Assembly (NCBI GenBank): GCA_016858145.1 | Contig: JAEHOE010000101.1 | Location: 186,001-250,000 of the forward strand | Direction of reading: 5' to 3' | Source: Edaphochlamys debaryana | Taxonomy: Eukaryota; Chlorophyta; Chlorophyceae; Chlamydomonadales | DNA length: 64,000 nucleotides | Shown here: positions 43,962 through 61,857 of the stretch, piece by piece | Position numbering within the stretch: position 1 is the stretch's first letter | Layout: the number at the start of each line of letters is the position of its first letter | Made by a program: the position numbers and the translations under genes | Notes under the pieces: model-generated | Told to the model about the DNA's origin: nothing | Database searches by the model: none | What the model saw: only the letters and a program-made list of their open reading frames with translations

Positions 43962-46613
43962 ATGGCCAGCGAGAAGGGCACGTTCGCGGTCAAGGTGCGC
44001 ACAGCAGCTCGGCGGCGCGCACAGACCGGCGCTGGGCAGGAGCTCAATTGGCCTGTGCCCGCACGCAACTGCAGGTGGGCCTGGCCCAGATGCTTAAGGG
44101 TGGCGTGATTATGGACGTCACCACTGCCGAGGAGGCCCGCATCGCGGAGGAGGCTGGCGCCGTGGCCGTGATGGCCCTGGAGCGTGTGCCCGCTGATATC
44201 CGCCGTGACGGTGGTGTTGCTCGTATGAGCGACCCGCACATGATTAAGGCCATCAAGGCGGCCGTGACCATCCCTGTGATGGCGAAGGCCCGCATCGGCC
44301 ACTTCGTCGAGGCTCAGATTCTGGAGTCCCTGGGCGTTGACTACGTGGACGAGTCCGAGGTGAGCACACTTGCAACTCGGGAGGGCGTATCGCGGACACG
44401 TCTGGACCAGGTTGTTCCGTCAAGGCCAAGCCCTGGCCACGCAGCCGCCGTCGGTTAGCCTCCCGGCACGCTCAGTGCCCAGCGATACGTGGATCACGGA
44501 GAGTGGGCTTCATATCCAGCTTTGGGAGCTTTCAGACAGGCGACGCGAGACGCGACACGCCCACACGTTGCCGCATGGTCGATTCGCGACCACGTTGCTC
44601 ACGTCGTGGACCCCTTGCCACTTAGCCTTACCCGGCGTGTATTCGTTACCAGCTTCCAGCGCTGTCGCGACCACAAGCGGCTTCAGGCGTGGACCTTTGA
44701 CCCTCCGTCACTGGTGCCACGTCGCCGACCCCTTCCCGCCACAACACCCCTCCCGCCACAACTTAGCCTCGCCGCCACTTAGCGACCACGTACCCTGCTC
44801 CCTCCACCCAAGTCACGTCGCCCTCCTAGAGCAACACACGTCGCCTTCCCAAATCAATTGTGTGGACACTGCTCCAGCCAGCCTCGCTGCCGCTATCTCA
44901 CTCCGGCACTCCGGGATACCTGGCCTCCTGCCTCCCCTCGCCCTTCAGCGCCAGCCCTCCACGCCACTCACTTCGCCTCACGCCCCTGGTGTACCTTCAC
45001 AGCACCTCCGCCCCTGTCCACCCATTCCTCCAGCGTTCATCCCGCCTCACTCTCCCCTCCCCACCTTACCCCCCACGCCAGGTGCTGACCCCCGCTGACG
45101 AGATCCACCACATCAACAAGCACAACTTCAAGGTTCCGTTCGTGTGCGGCTGCCGCGACCTGGGCGAGGCCCTGCGCCGCATCGCCGAGGGCGCCGCCAT
45201 GATCCGCACCAAGGTGGGGTGGGGAGGGTGGGGTAGGGGTGGGGTGGGATTTGGAGGTGGGCAGCCGAGCCAGGCGACGGGCGCTGCCAGGGCGCAAGGA
45301 CACTGCTGGGGTGCCGGGGTGCCGTGTCTTGCCCGCGAGCCCGCCTCACTTGCCCTAGCCGCCTCACTGTGATCCACCCTCGTCCTTACCACGACCCACA
45401 ACATTCCAACCCTCCTTGGCTCCAGGGTGAGGCCGGCACCGGCAACGTGGTGGAGGCCGTGCGCCACTGCCGCACCGTCATGGGCGCCGTCCGCAACCTG
45501 CAGGTGGGAGGGCGCTAGAGGAACAGGGTCATTAGGTTGGGGAGGGAGGAATGTGCGCAGTGTGAAGGTGGGCGGAGCGTTGACGTTGAAGGTTTTGGCT
45601 CGAGGAGGAGCGTGGGGCTTGGGGCGGGGTGGTTGGAGGGTATCCAGCCCATGGCGGGAGTGGCTCGGTGCACTGGATTCGGTGGTGCAATGGAGTCGGT
45701 GCAGTGCGCGGGGGCGGGTAATCTCAACACGCGGTGCTTTGCCCCCTCCCCTCCAGACCATGGACGATGACGAGCTGTACGTGTACGCCAAGGAGATCCG
45801 CGCCCCCGTGGAGCTGGTGCGCCAGACCAAGCACCTGGGCCGCCTGCCGGTCGTCAACTTCGCTGCCGGTGGGTGCGGGTGCTGCGGCGCTCGGGGCGGG
45901 GGCGAGGAGGGGCGGGATGGAAGGGTGTGGTGCACCCTGGCGCCATGCGGAGGTTGAGTAGGCGGAGGGGCGCACTGCGGTGTGGGCAGGAAGAGGCGTG
46001 GACCGCTTCTGCTCCAGCGAGAGCATCCGGCCTTTCTGCAGCCCAGCCCGCCCGCCTCCTGCTCACCGTTGCCCGCCCCCCCACGCTTGCTTCCACCCGA
46101 GCAGGCGGTGTTGCCACCCCCGCCGACGCTGCGCTGATGATGCAGCTGGGCATGGACGGCGTGTTCGTGGGCAGCGGCATCTTCAAGAGCGGCGACCCGG
46201 CCTCGCGCGCCCGCGCCATCGTGCAGGTGGGGGTCAGGGCTGTGGCTGAGATGAGGAGGCGCGGGCGGTGGGAGAGAGGGATGGGTGGGAAGGGTAGGGC
46301 TAGGGTTGTGAACCTAAGGGGCTGTGGGGAGGGAGCTGCCTGGCTCAGGCGGCGAGTCCCCCGGGGCGTGGCTCTTGGCCGGAGCTGGGCTGCTGCTGCA
46401 TTGTGGGGCGGCACACGTGTGGAATTGGCCGTATCGACCGTTGCTGTGCTGACCCCCGCACCCCCATCCCTGCCTCCTTTGAACGCGCAGGCCGTCACGC
46501 ACTACAACAACCCCCAGGTCCTGGCCGAGGTGTCTGCCAACCTCGGGGAGCCCATGGTGGGCATTGACGTGCGGGACAAGAACTTCACCTCGTACGCTCA
46601 GCGCTCGGAGTAA
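43962..46613 (+). CDS. PDX1: Pyridoxal 5'-phosphate synthase subunit PDX1 (PdxS)
   Basis: PDX1 condenses ribose 5-phosphate, glyceraldehyde 3-phosphate and ammonia (from the PDX2 glutaminase) into pyridoxal 5'-phosphate, in the DXP-independent vitamin B6 route, as a cytosolic dodecamer. Exons: 43962-43994, 44075-44359, 45082-45213, 45426-45503, 45757-45868, 46105-46226, 46491-46613, giving 294 residues. Motifs: GGVIMDV with the substrate-binding Asp (D25), [13 protein letters not shown] with the first imine Lys (K82), and [19 protein letters not shown] with the second Lys (K150) and phosphate loop. [15 protein letters not shown] and [12 protein letters not shown] are also intact. The N-terminus is short ([11 protein letters not shown] before the barrel), closer to bacterial PdxS than to the roughly 15-residue longer plant forms. 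No targeting peptide is visible. Confidence 0.97.
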
Positions 46614-47469
46614 GCGGCCGCGAGGTCGCCCGCCGCACACGCCGCACCCCACCGCCCTTCGGAGGCTGCGCGCTCGAGGGCGGCGCCCTTGGGAGAGGCG
46701 GCAGATGAGGCGATGCTGATCTCCGAACATGGGCGCGCGCCATGAGCTGGGTTCCGCTATGAGTGCGGCTTCGCTGATGGTAGTCGCGAGCGGAGACTCG
46801 TCCGTCGCACTTCGCGCACAAGTGCCCGAGGCAGCTGCAGACGCGGCTAGTGCGGGCGCGGGGTGTGCGCCTGGCGGGTTGTGGGCTACGGTGACTGTTA
46901 GATGCCTTGACGCGTCGCTAGAGACCTGGACACGACGGACCGGGGTTGACCAAGTCGGGTGCATTGGCCGTGAAGTGCACAGTGATAGAGGGATATGGGA
47001 GGGTGGGCTGAGAGGGGCCTCACGGGTGCAGGAGGGGGCCGCGCGAGAACAACGAATGAGACAACGAGAGAGGGGTTCAGGCGACGAGGGAAGCCGTCGC
47101 CAGAGCGGGGAGGGAGGCAGGGGCTGTACGCAAGGGCTGGAGCTGGTGTTGAGCTCGGAGGTAGGGTCCTGTCGGGGTCAAAGTGCGGGCGTAGTGTGCT
47201 GGCGTGGCACAGGAGCGCTTCTTCGCACGAGCAATTGGAAAGCCATCTCCTGTCTCGTCGAGCCGATCCCTTTGCCCCCCGTCCAACGGCCTATCTCGAT
47301 TGTGGGCTGGCCGTACAAGTGCAGAATTGTGGCCTCTACCCAGCCCTCTTCAACAAATGCAGACAGAGTCACGCCACCGCTAGAAAGGCCTGGCAGTCAA
47401 TCCCCCTCCGTCATCTTCTCCCTGTCCTCCTCCGTCACCAGCTGCCCCAAGGATTAACGTGACTTGCGA

Positions 47470-47500
47470 GTGTAACCGGAGTGTAACCGGAGTGTAACCG
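47470..47500 (+). terminator. Tandem triple poly(A) signal in an 11-bp repeat
   Basis: The unit GTGTAACCGGA occurs nearly three times, placing TGTAA at 47471-47475, 47482-47486 and 47493-47497. These are the first plus-strand TGTAA copies after the PDX1 stop, 858 bases upstream. Confidence 0.65.
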
Positions 47501-48300
47501 TGGCTTCCGGACCATGCTGCTTTGCCACTCTGCCAGCCATTTGCTGCCAGGGGGAAGCGCAGGCGCAGTCTGCCGGCACTCACGCCCGAGTGTCCCCAAA
47601 ATGGCGGCGTCCGTACTCAACACACACACACACATGATTCAGACCGGTACTGGCTCAATGGCTCCTTTGCTGCGAACGCGGGAGTGCGTGGGAGTGCGGC
47701 GGCGTCTGCGAGCGAGGTGTCGTGCTTGCAGCAACGTGGCGAGCGCCGGGAAACCGCAATGCGTATCTGGTGCTTACTCCGCATGGAGTCGGGAGCGCCA
47801 GGACATAACAACGCGCCGCATCCTTCACTATGCTCACCCTCGGCTCTGTCAGTGCGGCGATACGGTCACTGGACACGCAGGGCCGTTTCGCGGTTTCTCG
47901 GGGCATATTCCTTCGTCCACGTTTCCGGTCCATGACGAAGACTTCGGACCGTTGTTTCCGGTCGTCCAGCTCTGGCTGACAGTCTCAGTTTCCATGGCGA
48001 GCCCCGTTGCCGGTGCCATTGGTGCCTCTGGGGCTTACCACTGGAGTTTCTGAGGTTAAATGATCTTGGAACTGGCGCGCAGCCTCCGACAGCCTCCTGG
48101 CCTCCATTGCGTGCCCCCACTCCATGAGCCTATGCCAAGCATCTCGCTCTCCTACCGTGAATCCCGCTCTGCGTGGAATCTTGGATGTGGCCCTCAAAAC
48201 GCATCTTGGCTGCACGCCACGTGAACCCTTCTGCCTTCGTCTGGCAGCCGGCAGCCAGCTCGGCATGCCCTGCCCCTTCCCAAGTACGCCAGCTCACGTA

Positions 48301-48389
48301 CCCCGTAACCGCCCGGCACAAGCGATGCCACGACTCCGCGGCACTACGCCCCGTTGTCTATAATAACCCCGTAACCGCCCGGCACAAGC
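48301..48389 (+). repeat. Direct 23-bp repeat
   Basis: CCCCGTAACCGCCCGGCACA plus AGC is found at 48301-48323 and 48367-48389, 66 bases apart and without mismatch, in non-genic sequence. Confidence 0.85.
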
Positions 48390-50366
48390 TCCTCTCACGC
48401 CTCTTGAGCCAGGGGGACTGGGCGGCTGCGTCTGGTCAGGGCGTGCAAGCCAGATGTGTGACTGCCTCAACCAAGGGCGAAGCTGCCTTTTGTTGGCTTG
48501 CCCCAGCCTCCGCCCGAAGGCGGAACAGGGACTACGCCTATGCATTCACGTCGCAGGGCGCCCTGTTGGTGAATCGCGATGTTATGATATTTGGAAGTCT
48601 AAGCGTCGCTGAGCGTTCGGGCCGGCCCCGCAGCCAGGCAGCGCCGCAGCGTAGAAGCAGAGTGCCGTCTGAAGCAATGTGCAGGACGCAGGGGCCGCGG
48701 GAAGCGCTGGCGAGGGACCCGTTTGAGGGCCGCATCCAGCGTGTCGCCTACACAACGCGCGCAGCTCGTGTTGGAGTGCTGCGGGGTGCACGTGCAGTGC
48801 CGCTCGTGGCACGCGGCCTCCCTCCCCTGCGGCCCCCTGCGCCGCCCGCGACCCACCGGCGACCCACCTGCCTTGCACACTCAACCAGGTCCCGCTCCCC
48901 CCAAAAAGGGGGGCAAGCCCGGACTGCTGCGCAGGTCAGTGGTTTTTTGAGCCTTGAGCCTCAGACCCACCTGCAGCATGGCCACCGGGGAACTACAGCA
49001 GATGCCTATCCCGGAGAAAGGCTGAGACGAGCAACCCCTTACCCGACCTTCCCGCCTTCCCCATGGGCCGGCCCAGGCAGGAGGGGCATCCCGGACTCAA
49101 GGGCATTCGCAACGCTCGGGCTCAGGGACAGCCAGGGGCACCCAGGGACTGGGCGCGCAGACTGGGCGTGGAAAGTTGTGGGAAGCAACCCCAGGCAGAG
49201 CCCTGAAAGGCACCCTGCGAGACTATGGCTGTGACCAGACGGGGCAGGCGGGCAGCCCGCCGCAAGGGCGATGCGGGGAGCTGGATCAATAGCCCGGGTG
49301 CGAGCGTCTGCGTGCCGGGGTGCAAGCAGGTGGTGGAGAGGGTTTCGGGAGGGCTCGACCCTTACCCTGCCTTCGGCCTCCTTCAACCAGCCAGCCTTGT
49401 CTAACGCACAGGCACGCTGTGTTACGTGCGTTACGAGCACTGTGCAGCACCTGTGCTCATAGTCACGTTACGGCACGCTGGTGAAAGGCTCGGCCTGCCC
49501 CAGGGCCGAGGCCCCTCGCCTCCCGCGCACCAACCCTCTCGACTATGTCCTAGAGCATGTTCTGTACCACGTGTTGAAGCTCGCCCTTCGTCCCAGGCTC
49601 ATCGCGGCCGTCCGGGTCAGGCGGCCTGGATGGCGGTGACTCGCACTGGGAACCGAACCCTGGAGCCGTGCGACACAATCGGAAACGCCACAAGCGGTAA
49701 CGTCGTGCTAGTTGAGCAGCTGTAGTGCAGGCGAGGGAGCTTGCACTGCGAAAGTCGCGCTCGTGCGCGCGCCGACGGCGGTCGGTCTTCCCCCGTCTTC
49801 CGGTCGACTCACGATTTCGTGACTGCGCAGGTAGCAGTCTGTAACCTTATACCTGGGCATCAAGGGCGACCTGGAAACAGAGAAGGCGGACACCCCACCA
49901 CCTCCGCTGCCCATGATTGGCCAGTTGGCCTACTGCCGTGCGGAGTTCGGTCCGAAGGTCGGCTGCATTCCATATCCCGCTCAGAGACCAACAAGTACGC
50001 TACGCAGCACTATTGTAACACAGCCAATCGCGTGAACACGCCAGGACCGTCACGAGGGCGGGGAGTGTCAGGCACCAGCAGCGGAGGCAGCCTTCTCCCT
50101 TTCGCACGTTAGAAAGAAGACGATGCCCTGGTCACAAGAGGGGTGTCGGCCCTCGCTCGGCGCGGTAAGTTGGACTTTGCGTACACACCGTATTGCGTAT
50201 GCGTAGAAACACGGGGGCTTCCGCAACTCTGTTTCTGGGAGGCCTTTCCGCACTTGATGATTCTGCACCTCTTCTCATACGCGCATACACTCGTCAAACC
50301 AAACGCATCCCGCCGTCTTGCTATCATACTCAGGCATCAATGCTCGAATGTGCGCTCTCCAGAGAC

Positions 50367-51738
50367 ATGGAGGATATCAATGGCACGAACTCCTCCTGCG
50401 ACTTGATGGACTTCCAAGCGACCTCCGCGCGAAGCGGGACGCTGCATCAGACGAACGAGGACTTCGACCTTCTTCTACTCCGCGACGGTGCTGCCGACCC
50501 ACTGGGCCTGCCTTGCGATGACTGCTTCAGCGAAGGGCTAGGCTCCAGCCCTGACGTCCTCATGGGAAGGACCGCAAACAGTGGGAGTCACTCGAGTCAC
50601 GCCGATGAGGAATCGCCTTCCGCGATTCCCAGCCCAGCCTCGGCAAACGCCCGGCCCGACGAGCTAGACATGCTCCTGGATGGTGAGGAGGAGCTTGTGG
50701 CTCCAGGGTTCTAAAACCAGCTCGTGCTCGAGACGAGTGTCTGGAGACTCCGGACTAGTCGGAGCCGAAAGGCCGCTTACGCACGCACCTCCCAGACACC
50801 GTGTCCCGCTTGCCTTTGCTTCCACTTCTGCAGGCTTTCGTAACCGCGCTTGCTTTGCCCCGTAACCCTCGCAGCCGTCGCTGCCGACCACTCCTGCCCC
50901 TACCTGCGCCAGATCTCCATACCCACCCTGCTGTCCGCCGCGGCACCTCCAATGGCCGCGCCAGGCGCCGCTCCGTTGCCCTCGCCACTTCCGTACAGCC
51001 AGCAGCAGCTGCTGTACCGCCCCCACCATCTGTACGACGGGTTCGCGCAGGGCTGCGCTCAGTACAGCGGCGCGGAGTGCGACGGAGGCCAGCCAAGCGC
51101 CGGGCAGAGCTCGGCCAGCCACAGCGGCCGCGGCGGCGCCGCCAGCTCCTTCGGCGGCTACGCCGCCGCTCCGGCTGCCGGCGGCGTGTGTATGCTGTCA
51201 AACCCCGCATCGCCGACCATTGGCGACACCAGCCGCAGGCCGAGCGCCAGCTCATCGCTGCCTGGCCACCCGGCCTCAACGCTGGGCGGGAGCTTCAGCG
51301 ATGCTCAGTGCCCAAACGCCGGCCCGCAACTGTCTCTGAACCTAAACCGGGTGAGCCGCAATCAAACACAACGGCGCTGCGTCGCAAACTTCAGATACCG
51401 CAGCTCGTGCCAACGGGTTTGACGGGGTGCAACCGTGCGATGCAGCATACCGCCTTAACCGCGTCAAGCAAAGGTGCGCTGACCTGCGTTATAACCGTGC
51501 CGCACCATAACGCCCGCCGTAACGCCTGCCTGCCCCACAGGAGCATCGGGCACCCTGGCTCATGGCCAGCTTCCGCCGCCTCGCTGCCGCCGTGCGGGCG
51601 CGCGGTGACAACAGCAAGGGCCCAGAGATCACGCTCGCGGCTTCGGTCGCTTCGGGCCTACCTGCACACCCTCCCCTGCAGGGGGCCGTGGCTCCGTGGA
51701 CCGTGGCAGTCGGTCAGAGCGCAAGGGCGGCCTGCTAA
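50367..51738 (+). CDS. Unrecognised acidic / Ser-Ala-rich protein, three exons
   Basis: Exons 50367-50682, 50875-51350 and 51541-51738 give 329 residues. Donors are strong (GGATG|GTGAGG, ACCGG|GTGAGC) and acceptors are CTCGCAG and CCCACAG, with matching phases. The N-terminal third is acidic and Ser-rich (NEDFDLLLLRDGAADPLGLP, later DELDMLLDAVAADHS), with FDLLLL and LDMLL motifs of the kind seen in activation domains. The middle is Pro/Gln/Tyr-rich (PLPYSQQQLLYRPHHLY) and Gly/Ser-rich. The C-terminal exon opens basic (REHRAPWLMASFRRLAAAVRAR). The profile suggests a transcriptional regulator, but no known domain was identified. An upstream in-frame ATG at 50340 would add nine residues. The last exon's frame was chosen by phase. 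Confidence 0.55.
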
Positions 51739-52800
51739 GCCGCGCAGCGCAGCGGTTGGGAATGGCGGTACCAAGGCACGGGCGCGCGCCGCGGGGGGTT
51801 ACTGGTACCAGTGCAACGGGGGCTTGTCGGAACTGCTGACGTCAGACGGCTCACGCAATAGATCTCCATCTCCCGCTGGTGTGTGTGTGTGGGGGGGGCA
51901 GGAGTCCTGGCAGTCGTGATACTGGGCCCCAGAGCCCATCCAGGGCGTGGCAGGGTTACAGCATTAGGCGAGCATCCCTCCGGCATGTTCTGTTGAATCA
52001 GGTATCAGCTTCGATCTACCGCTACCGGTTATCATAGTGGCGCCGTCATTATCCAGCCCTCATCGACTCCGCATTACACGCATATCAGCCATGCCCCGAT
52101 TCGGAGTTTAGGAACTCTAGTCAGGCCCAACGAATGGTGCAGACCACGCAACTGCAAGCCGCGTGGGCTTCAGAAGTAGAATGACGGTCAGATGACGGCA
52201 ACTAGCCTTTCCTGGTTTGCTCTGGGGGAGACGGGTAGTGAGCGATAGCCGGCAGTGTATGCCGCCTAGGCAGGCTTCAACGCATGTGCTTTGATTCCGG
52301 GCAGGGGTGGATGGGGGGGCATCCGGTTAACTTGCTTTCCCCTCCAATGCTTCGTTTTGCATGTTGAGGAGAATGTTAGGGTTTGAGGAAAGGACGGGTG
52401 GGCTGATTCGCCTTAGCCCGCGTAGGAAACTTCGCTCTAAGGGTGGTATCCATTACCGACTCCATCCTGGATTGCCATGGATTGTCTGCGGCGACACCAA
52501 ACCTTAATCGCTGCGCTTTAACCTGACTTGCGTGCTGTGTCTTCTGCGCTGTGATGCGGGCGCACGTAACCGAGAAAGTCACCTATGCGCAGTTCCTGTG
52601 TGTGTGCAAGTGTTGCTTCGTGATGAAGTGCTAGGCAGCTCTGCCGTGGCCCGTGTATTCCCGTCACATGGCTGCGTGACTAGCGGCTGAGCAGCATGCC
52701 ACGGCTCGCCTGTGTGTGTCTACTCTCGCGTTTGTCGCTCTGTTGGCTTTCCGTTATCGTGTTTTGCCCAGGTGGGGATGCAGCATGCTCAGTGCGCCGG

Positions 52801-52805
52801 TGTAA
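52801..52805 (+). terminator. Candidate poly(A) signal TGTAA
   Basis: First plus-strand TGTAA after the stop at 51738, about 1.06 kb downstream, at the long end for an algal 3' UTR. Confidence 0.4.
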
Positions 52806-55201
52806 GGGCCTGGGGCACTAGTGTTCAGCAGGCTGTAGAGTCTGAGGATAACTGCGTATTGTTGGGGAGGCAAGGGCTCTTGATGCCGGCTCCCGGCATT
52901 GTTGGCGGGGAGGGGGGGGGGGTTGCGGGTTTGTTCACGTTCCGTGGGGACTGGAGTGCGAGGGGGACGGATTCTGAGGATCCCGGAAAGTTGAATACTG
53001 CTGATGTCTTGTCCTTGGCACTTCAAAGCATCTGGGTGTGTGGACAGAGCTGCTGTGCCGGCAGTTTCCCTTGTGCCCCTTTAGCGCAAGTGCCACTTTT
53101 GTTTTGGGGGTTGCCCAGGTCCCGGCTTGTTGTACCAGTGAGGGCGCTGGCTGCGGGGTGATGTGCCTACTGATGTGCGGCGGCAACTATTAATGCATCG
53201 CTAAATAAGTCAAGCAATAATGTGCCGTGTATCGTGCTCAATGCACAGAAAGTACTGAGACTCTGGTGTTGTGGTGGCTGTGCGCTGCGCAACACGCGTG
53301 AACTGCCTGGGCGTCTTGGATGCCCTTGTCCGCGCCTTTCCGTGTGTGGCCAGGAGGCTGACGGCACAGTGGCACCGCGACGAGGAGCCTTCAACGCATG
53401 CAGAGACTGGAGTAGCTCCCTGTGGGGTCGTTTTGCGTCGCCCCTGCTGTTGGGTGGCTTACATTCAGGGGCGACCCTGCTTGTACAAGTACGGCACGTG
53501 TCCCTATCAGTACGGTACGCGCTGAAAGGGGCAGGGGATGCGGGGCCCTGTACCGGGGACCTTTAAGTGCCTAGCTATTGTGCCTGGTTTCTAGCATTTC
53601 TGTTTGCTCGGCGGTCGTCTCGATGCAACTAGCAGGTTTCGTGAGGGGGGCATGAGCGTGTTCCAGTAGGGTGGGCGCAGGGGTTTGCTCGAGTCGTAGC
53701 TTGAATGCTCTATCTTCCTGTGCCTCCTTTTGCACCTGCATGAGGTTCCTAGTAGGTGTCTGTTGTAAGCGCTGCTGCATGCCCAGTGCCAACTGCCAAG
53801 CCCCGCCCCAAGATCTGAACCAGGCCCAGGCCATGAGAACACACGCGAGGACAAGTTCTCTGCTGCTGGGTGGTTACTGACACACTACTACCGACAGCCG
53901 GGCCGTAACAGCTCCAAGCTCTGTAGGTGGCCGGGGTCCAGCCTCCCCGCACGGACGGTAGACAGTTTAGGGGCTGGGTGACAGGTAACATCCGAGACTC
54001 GGAAGCAGCAACCGGAGTTGGAGGAGGCGAGACGCGGATCCTCGGGGATTGGCTCGGACACAATTAAACTTGCGGATTGACACCCAGAGGGACAGCCCCT
54101 GTCGGGCCCCTGACCAACCCGCCGTTGCCAGCCTGAATCCTCGCCGCCAACCGATAGCCCAACTCGATACCTCAGGATACACCATGACGGGGTGCAGCAC
54201 CCAACCGCCTGCTCGCAGACCCGCGCCAGGTGTGAATGCAACCTTTGAGGAAGCTGCCCCCGCATGCGACCCGTCGCCAACCAGGGGCACAACGCCCACT
54301 GTAATGCACTCGAGGTGTAGAATCGCGACCACGGGTTGGCCCCCGCCTGGCCGCTCACGAGACATGCGACTCGACGAGACTAGCAACCGGCGGGCGACAG
54401 CCCGCCATATGCCCCAACTTACTGCCTTGATGGCTGCAAGATTAAAGTCGACAAACCTCGATCGGCGGGCCCTCCTCACCCGAACTGCACAAGCCTCCCT
54501 CGCAACACGCCCTGAGCGACGCCCTGGGGAGCGGGGCGCAGCGCGGGCCCAGCCCAGAACCCAGCGGCGCTAGAGCAAGCGAACAGGTATGCATGGAGAC
54601 TATCATAGCTATGTGGAGATAGTCGAGCCTGTATAAAGGCAAAGTGTTTGCATGCGTCAAGGCCAGCGCTGTGGCACAACCTCCTGCTGTCCGGGGGCCT
54701 CATCATACGCGACAGCCCCCAACAAACATCGCGCGCAAATAAACTGTTGCAAAGTTCTAACTCGGTCAAGAAGCCGCCATCGTCTCGGCGGATGCAAGGG
54801 CAGCGCCCTGTGCCGTACGTGCCTCCTGCCGTCACGTGTTCAGCAACACTGCGTCGTCTTCCAATCCTGACCACAAAACCCCCTCATGACCCCAAGCGCA
54901 CGGCAAGCCAGGTTTGATTGTGACTTGCAATAATATTGCTGCACACACAACGCCTCAATACGATAGCCGCTGACAGCCTGACGGGCATATGGTCGGGTCA
55001 GACGTCGCAAGGCGGCGCCAATTGAGGCGCGGAACCATGGTCGAGTCACACGCAAACCTATGCAGGCCGTATCGCATCATGCACATCAGTTTGTTGGGAT
55101 CACACGGTCGCGCAAGTACCCCGCAGTTGGCAGGCGTGCGCGGGGCAGCACCCCTGCCAACGGCCTGCAAGTCTCACATCGCAGCTGCAATCACAAATCA
55201 A

Positions 55202-55206
55202 TTACA
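55202..55206 (-). terminator. Candidate poly(A) signal TGTAA for the CDKL-like kinase gene
   Basis: TTACA on the plus strand, about 405 bases after the kinase stop codon on the minus strand. Confidence 0.55.
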
Positions 55207-55611
55207 ACACCCCCGCGTGACCGACATAGCCCGGCCATGATTCCCGCAACCCCCACAACGCGCGCTGCACAACCCCAGCTAATCTCGAGCTCCCGACCGA
55301 CCAGCAAACCCGCCGATAGCAACCCACCCGGATCTGAGGGCCCAGCTGGCAGGACCTGATCCTTCCCATCTGGAAACCAGCCGCACAACAAACGGCCGGA
55401 ACAGATGTGCAGGCTCGACCCCTGCGCCACGGCCCTCTGCTACCGGAGTCCACGCCGCACCTCTGCAGCATCCCTCCCTATGTGGGGCGCGCAAGCCGGT
55501 GCTGGCGACGGCAACCCACCGCCGGCAACCCTGTGAACTCAACTCCTCATCAACCTTTGTGTGCTTCTGCTGCTTAGTTAGACCGCTGGAGACCGCGACA
55601 GAGTACCACCA

Positions 55612-61857
<6,246 letters not shown>

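Larger units (their letters stand above)
46614..50366. other. Intergenic region after PDX1
   Basis: The PDX1 3' UTR probably ends near the triple TGTAA at 47471-47497. No family was recognised beyond that. A direct 23-bp repeat sits at 48301-48389. A plus-strand frame over 48173-49234 is long but has no motif. Another plus-strand frame at about 48723-48922, ending PAPPKKGGKPGLLRR before a GTCAGT donor-like site, might be a real exon but could not be linked to others. The last few hundred bases are promoter for the gene at 50367. Confidence 0.45.
51739..55611. other. Intergenic region between convergent genes
   Basis: No gene was recognised on either strand. It contains the candidate poly(A) signals of the genes on each side (52801-52805 plus, 55202-55206 minus). 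Sequence between roughly 51900 and 54900 is less GC-rich than the surrounding genes and contains no domain or splice pattern I could build on. Confidence 0.5.

Noticed and set aside
48173..49234. 353-codon plus-strand frame
   Set aside because: It begins at a non-ATG codon, contains the 23-bp direct repeats, and has Arg/Pro/Ala-rich composition typical of a composition-driven frame. No domain was seen.
49640..49680. T-arm-like GGGAACCGAACCCTGG
   Set aside because: No matching A-box or anticodon arm upstream, so neither a tRNA nor a clear tRNA-derived element is supported.
51541..51738. Other reading frames for the last exon of the 50.4 kb gene
   Set aside because: One frame stops within 25 codons, and the other needs a phase that the donor at 51350 does not supply.
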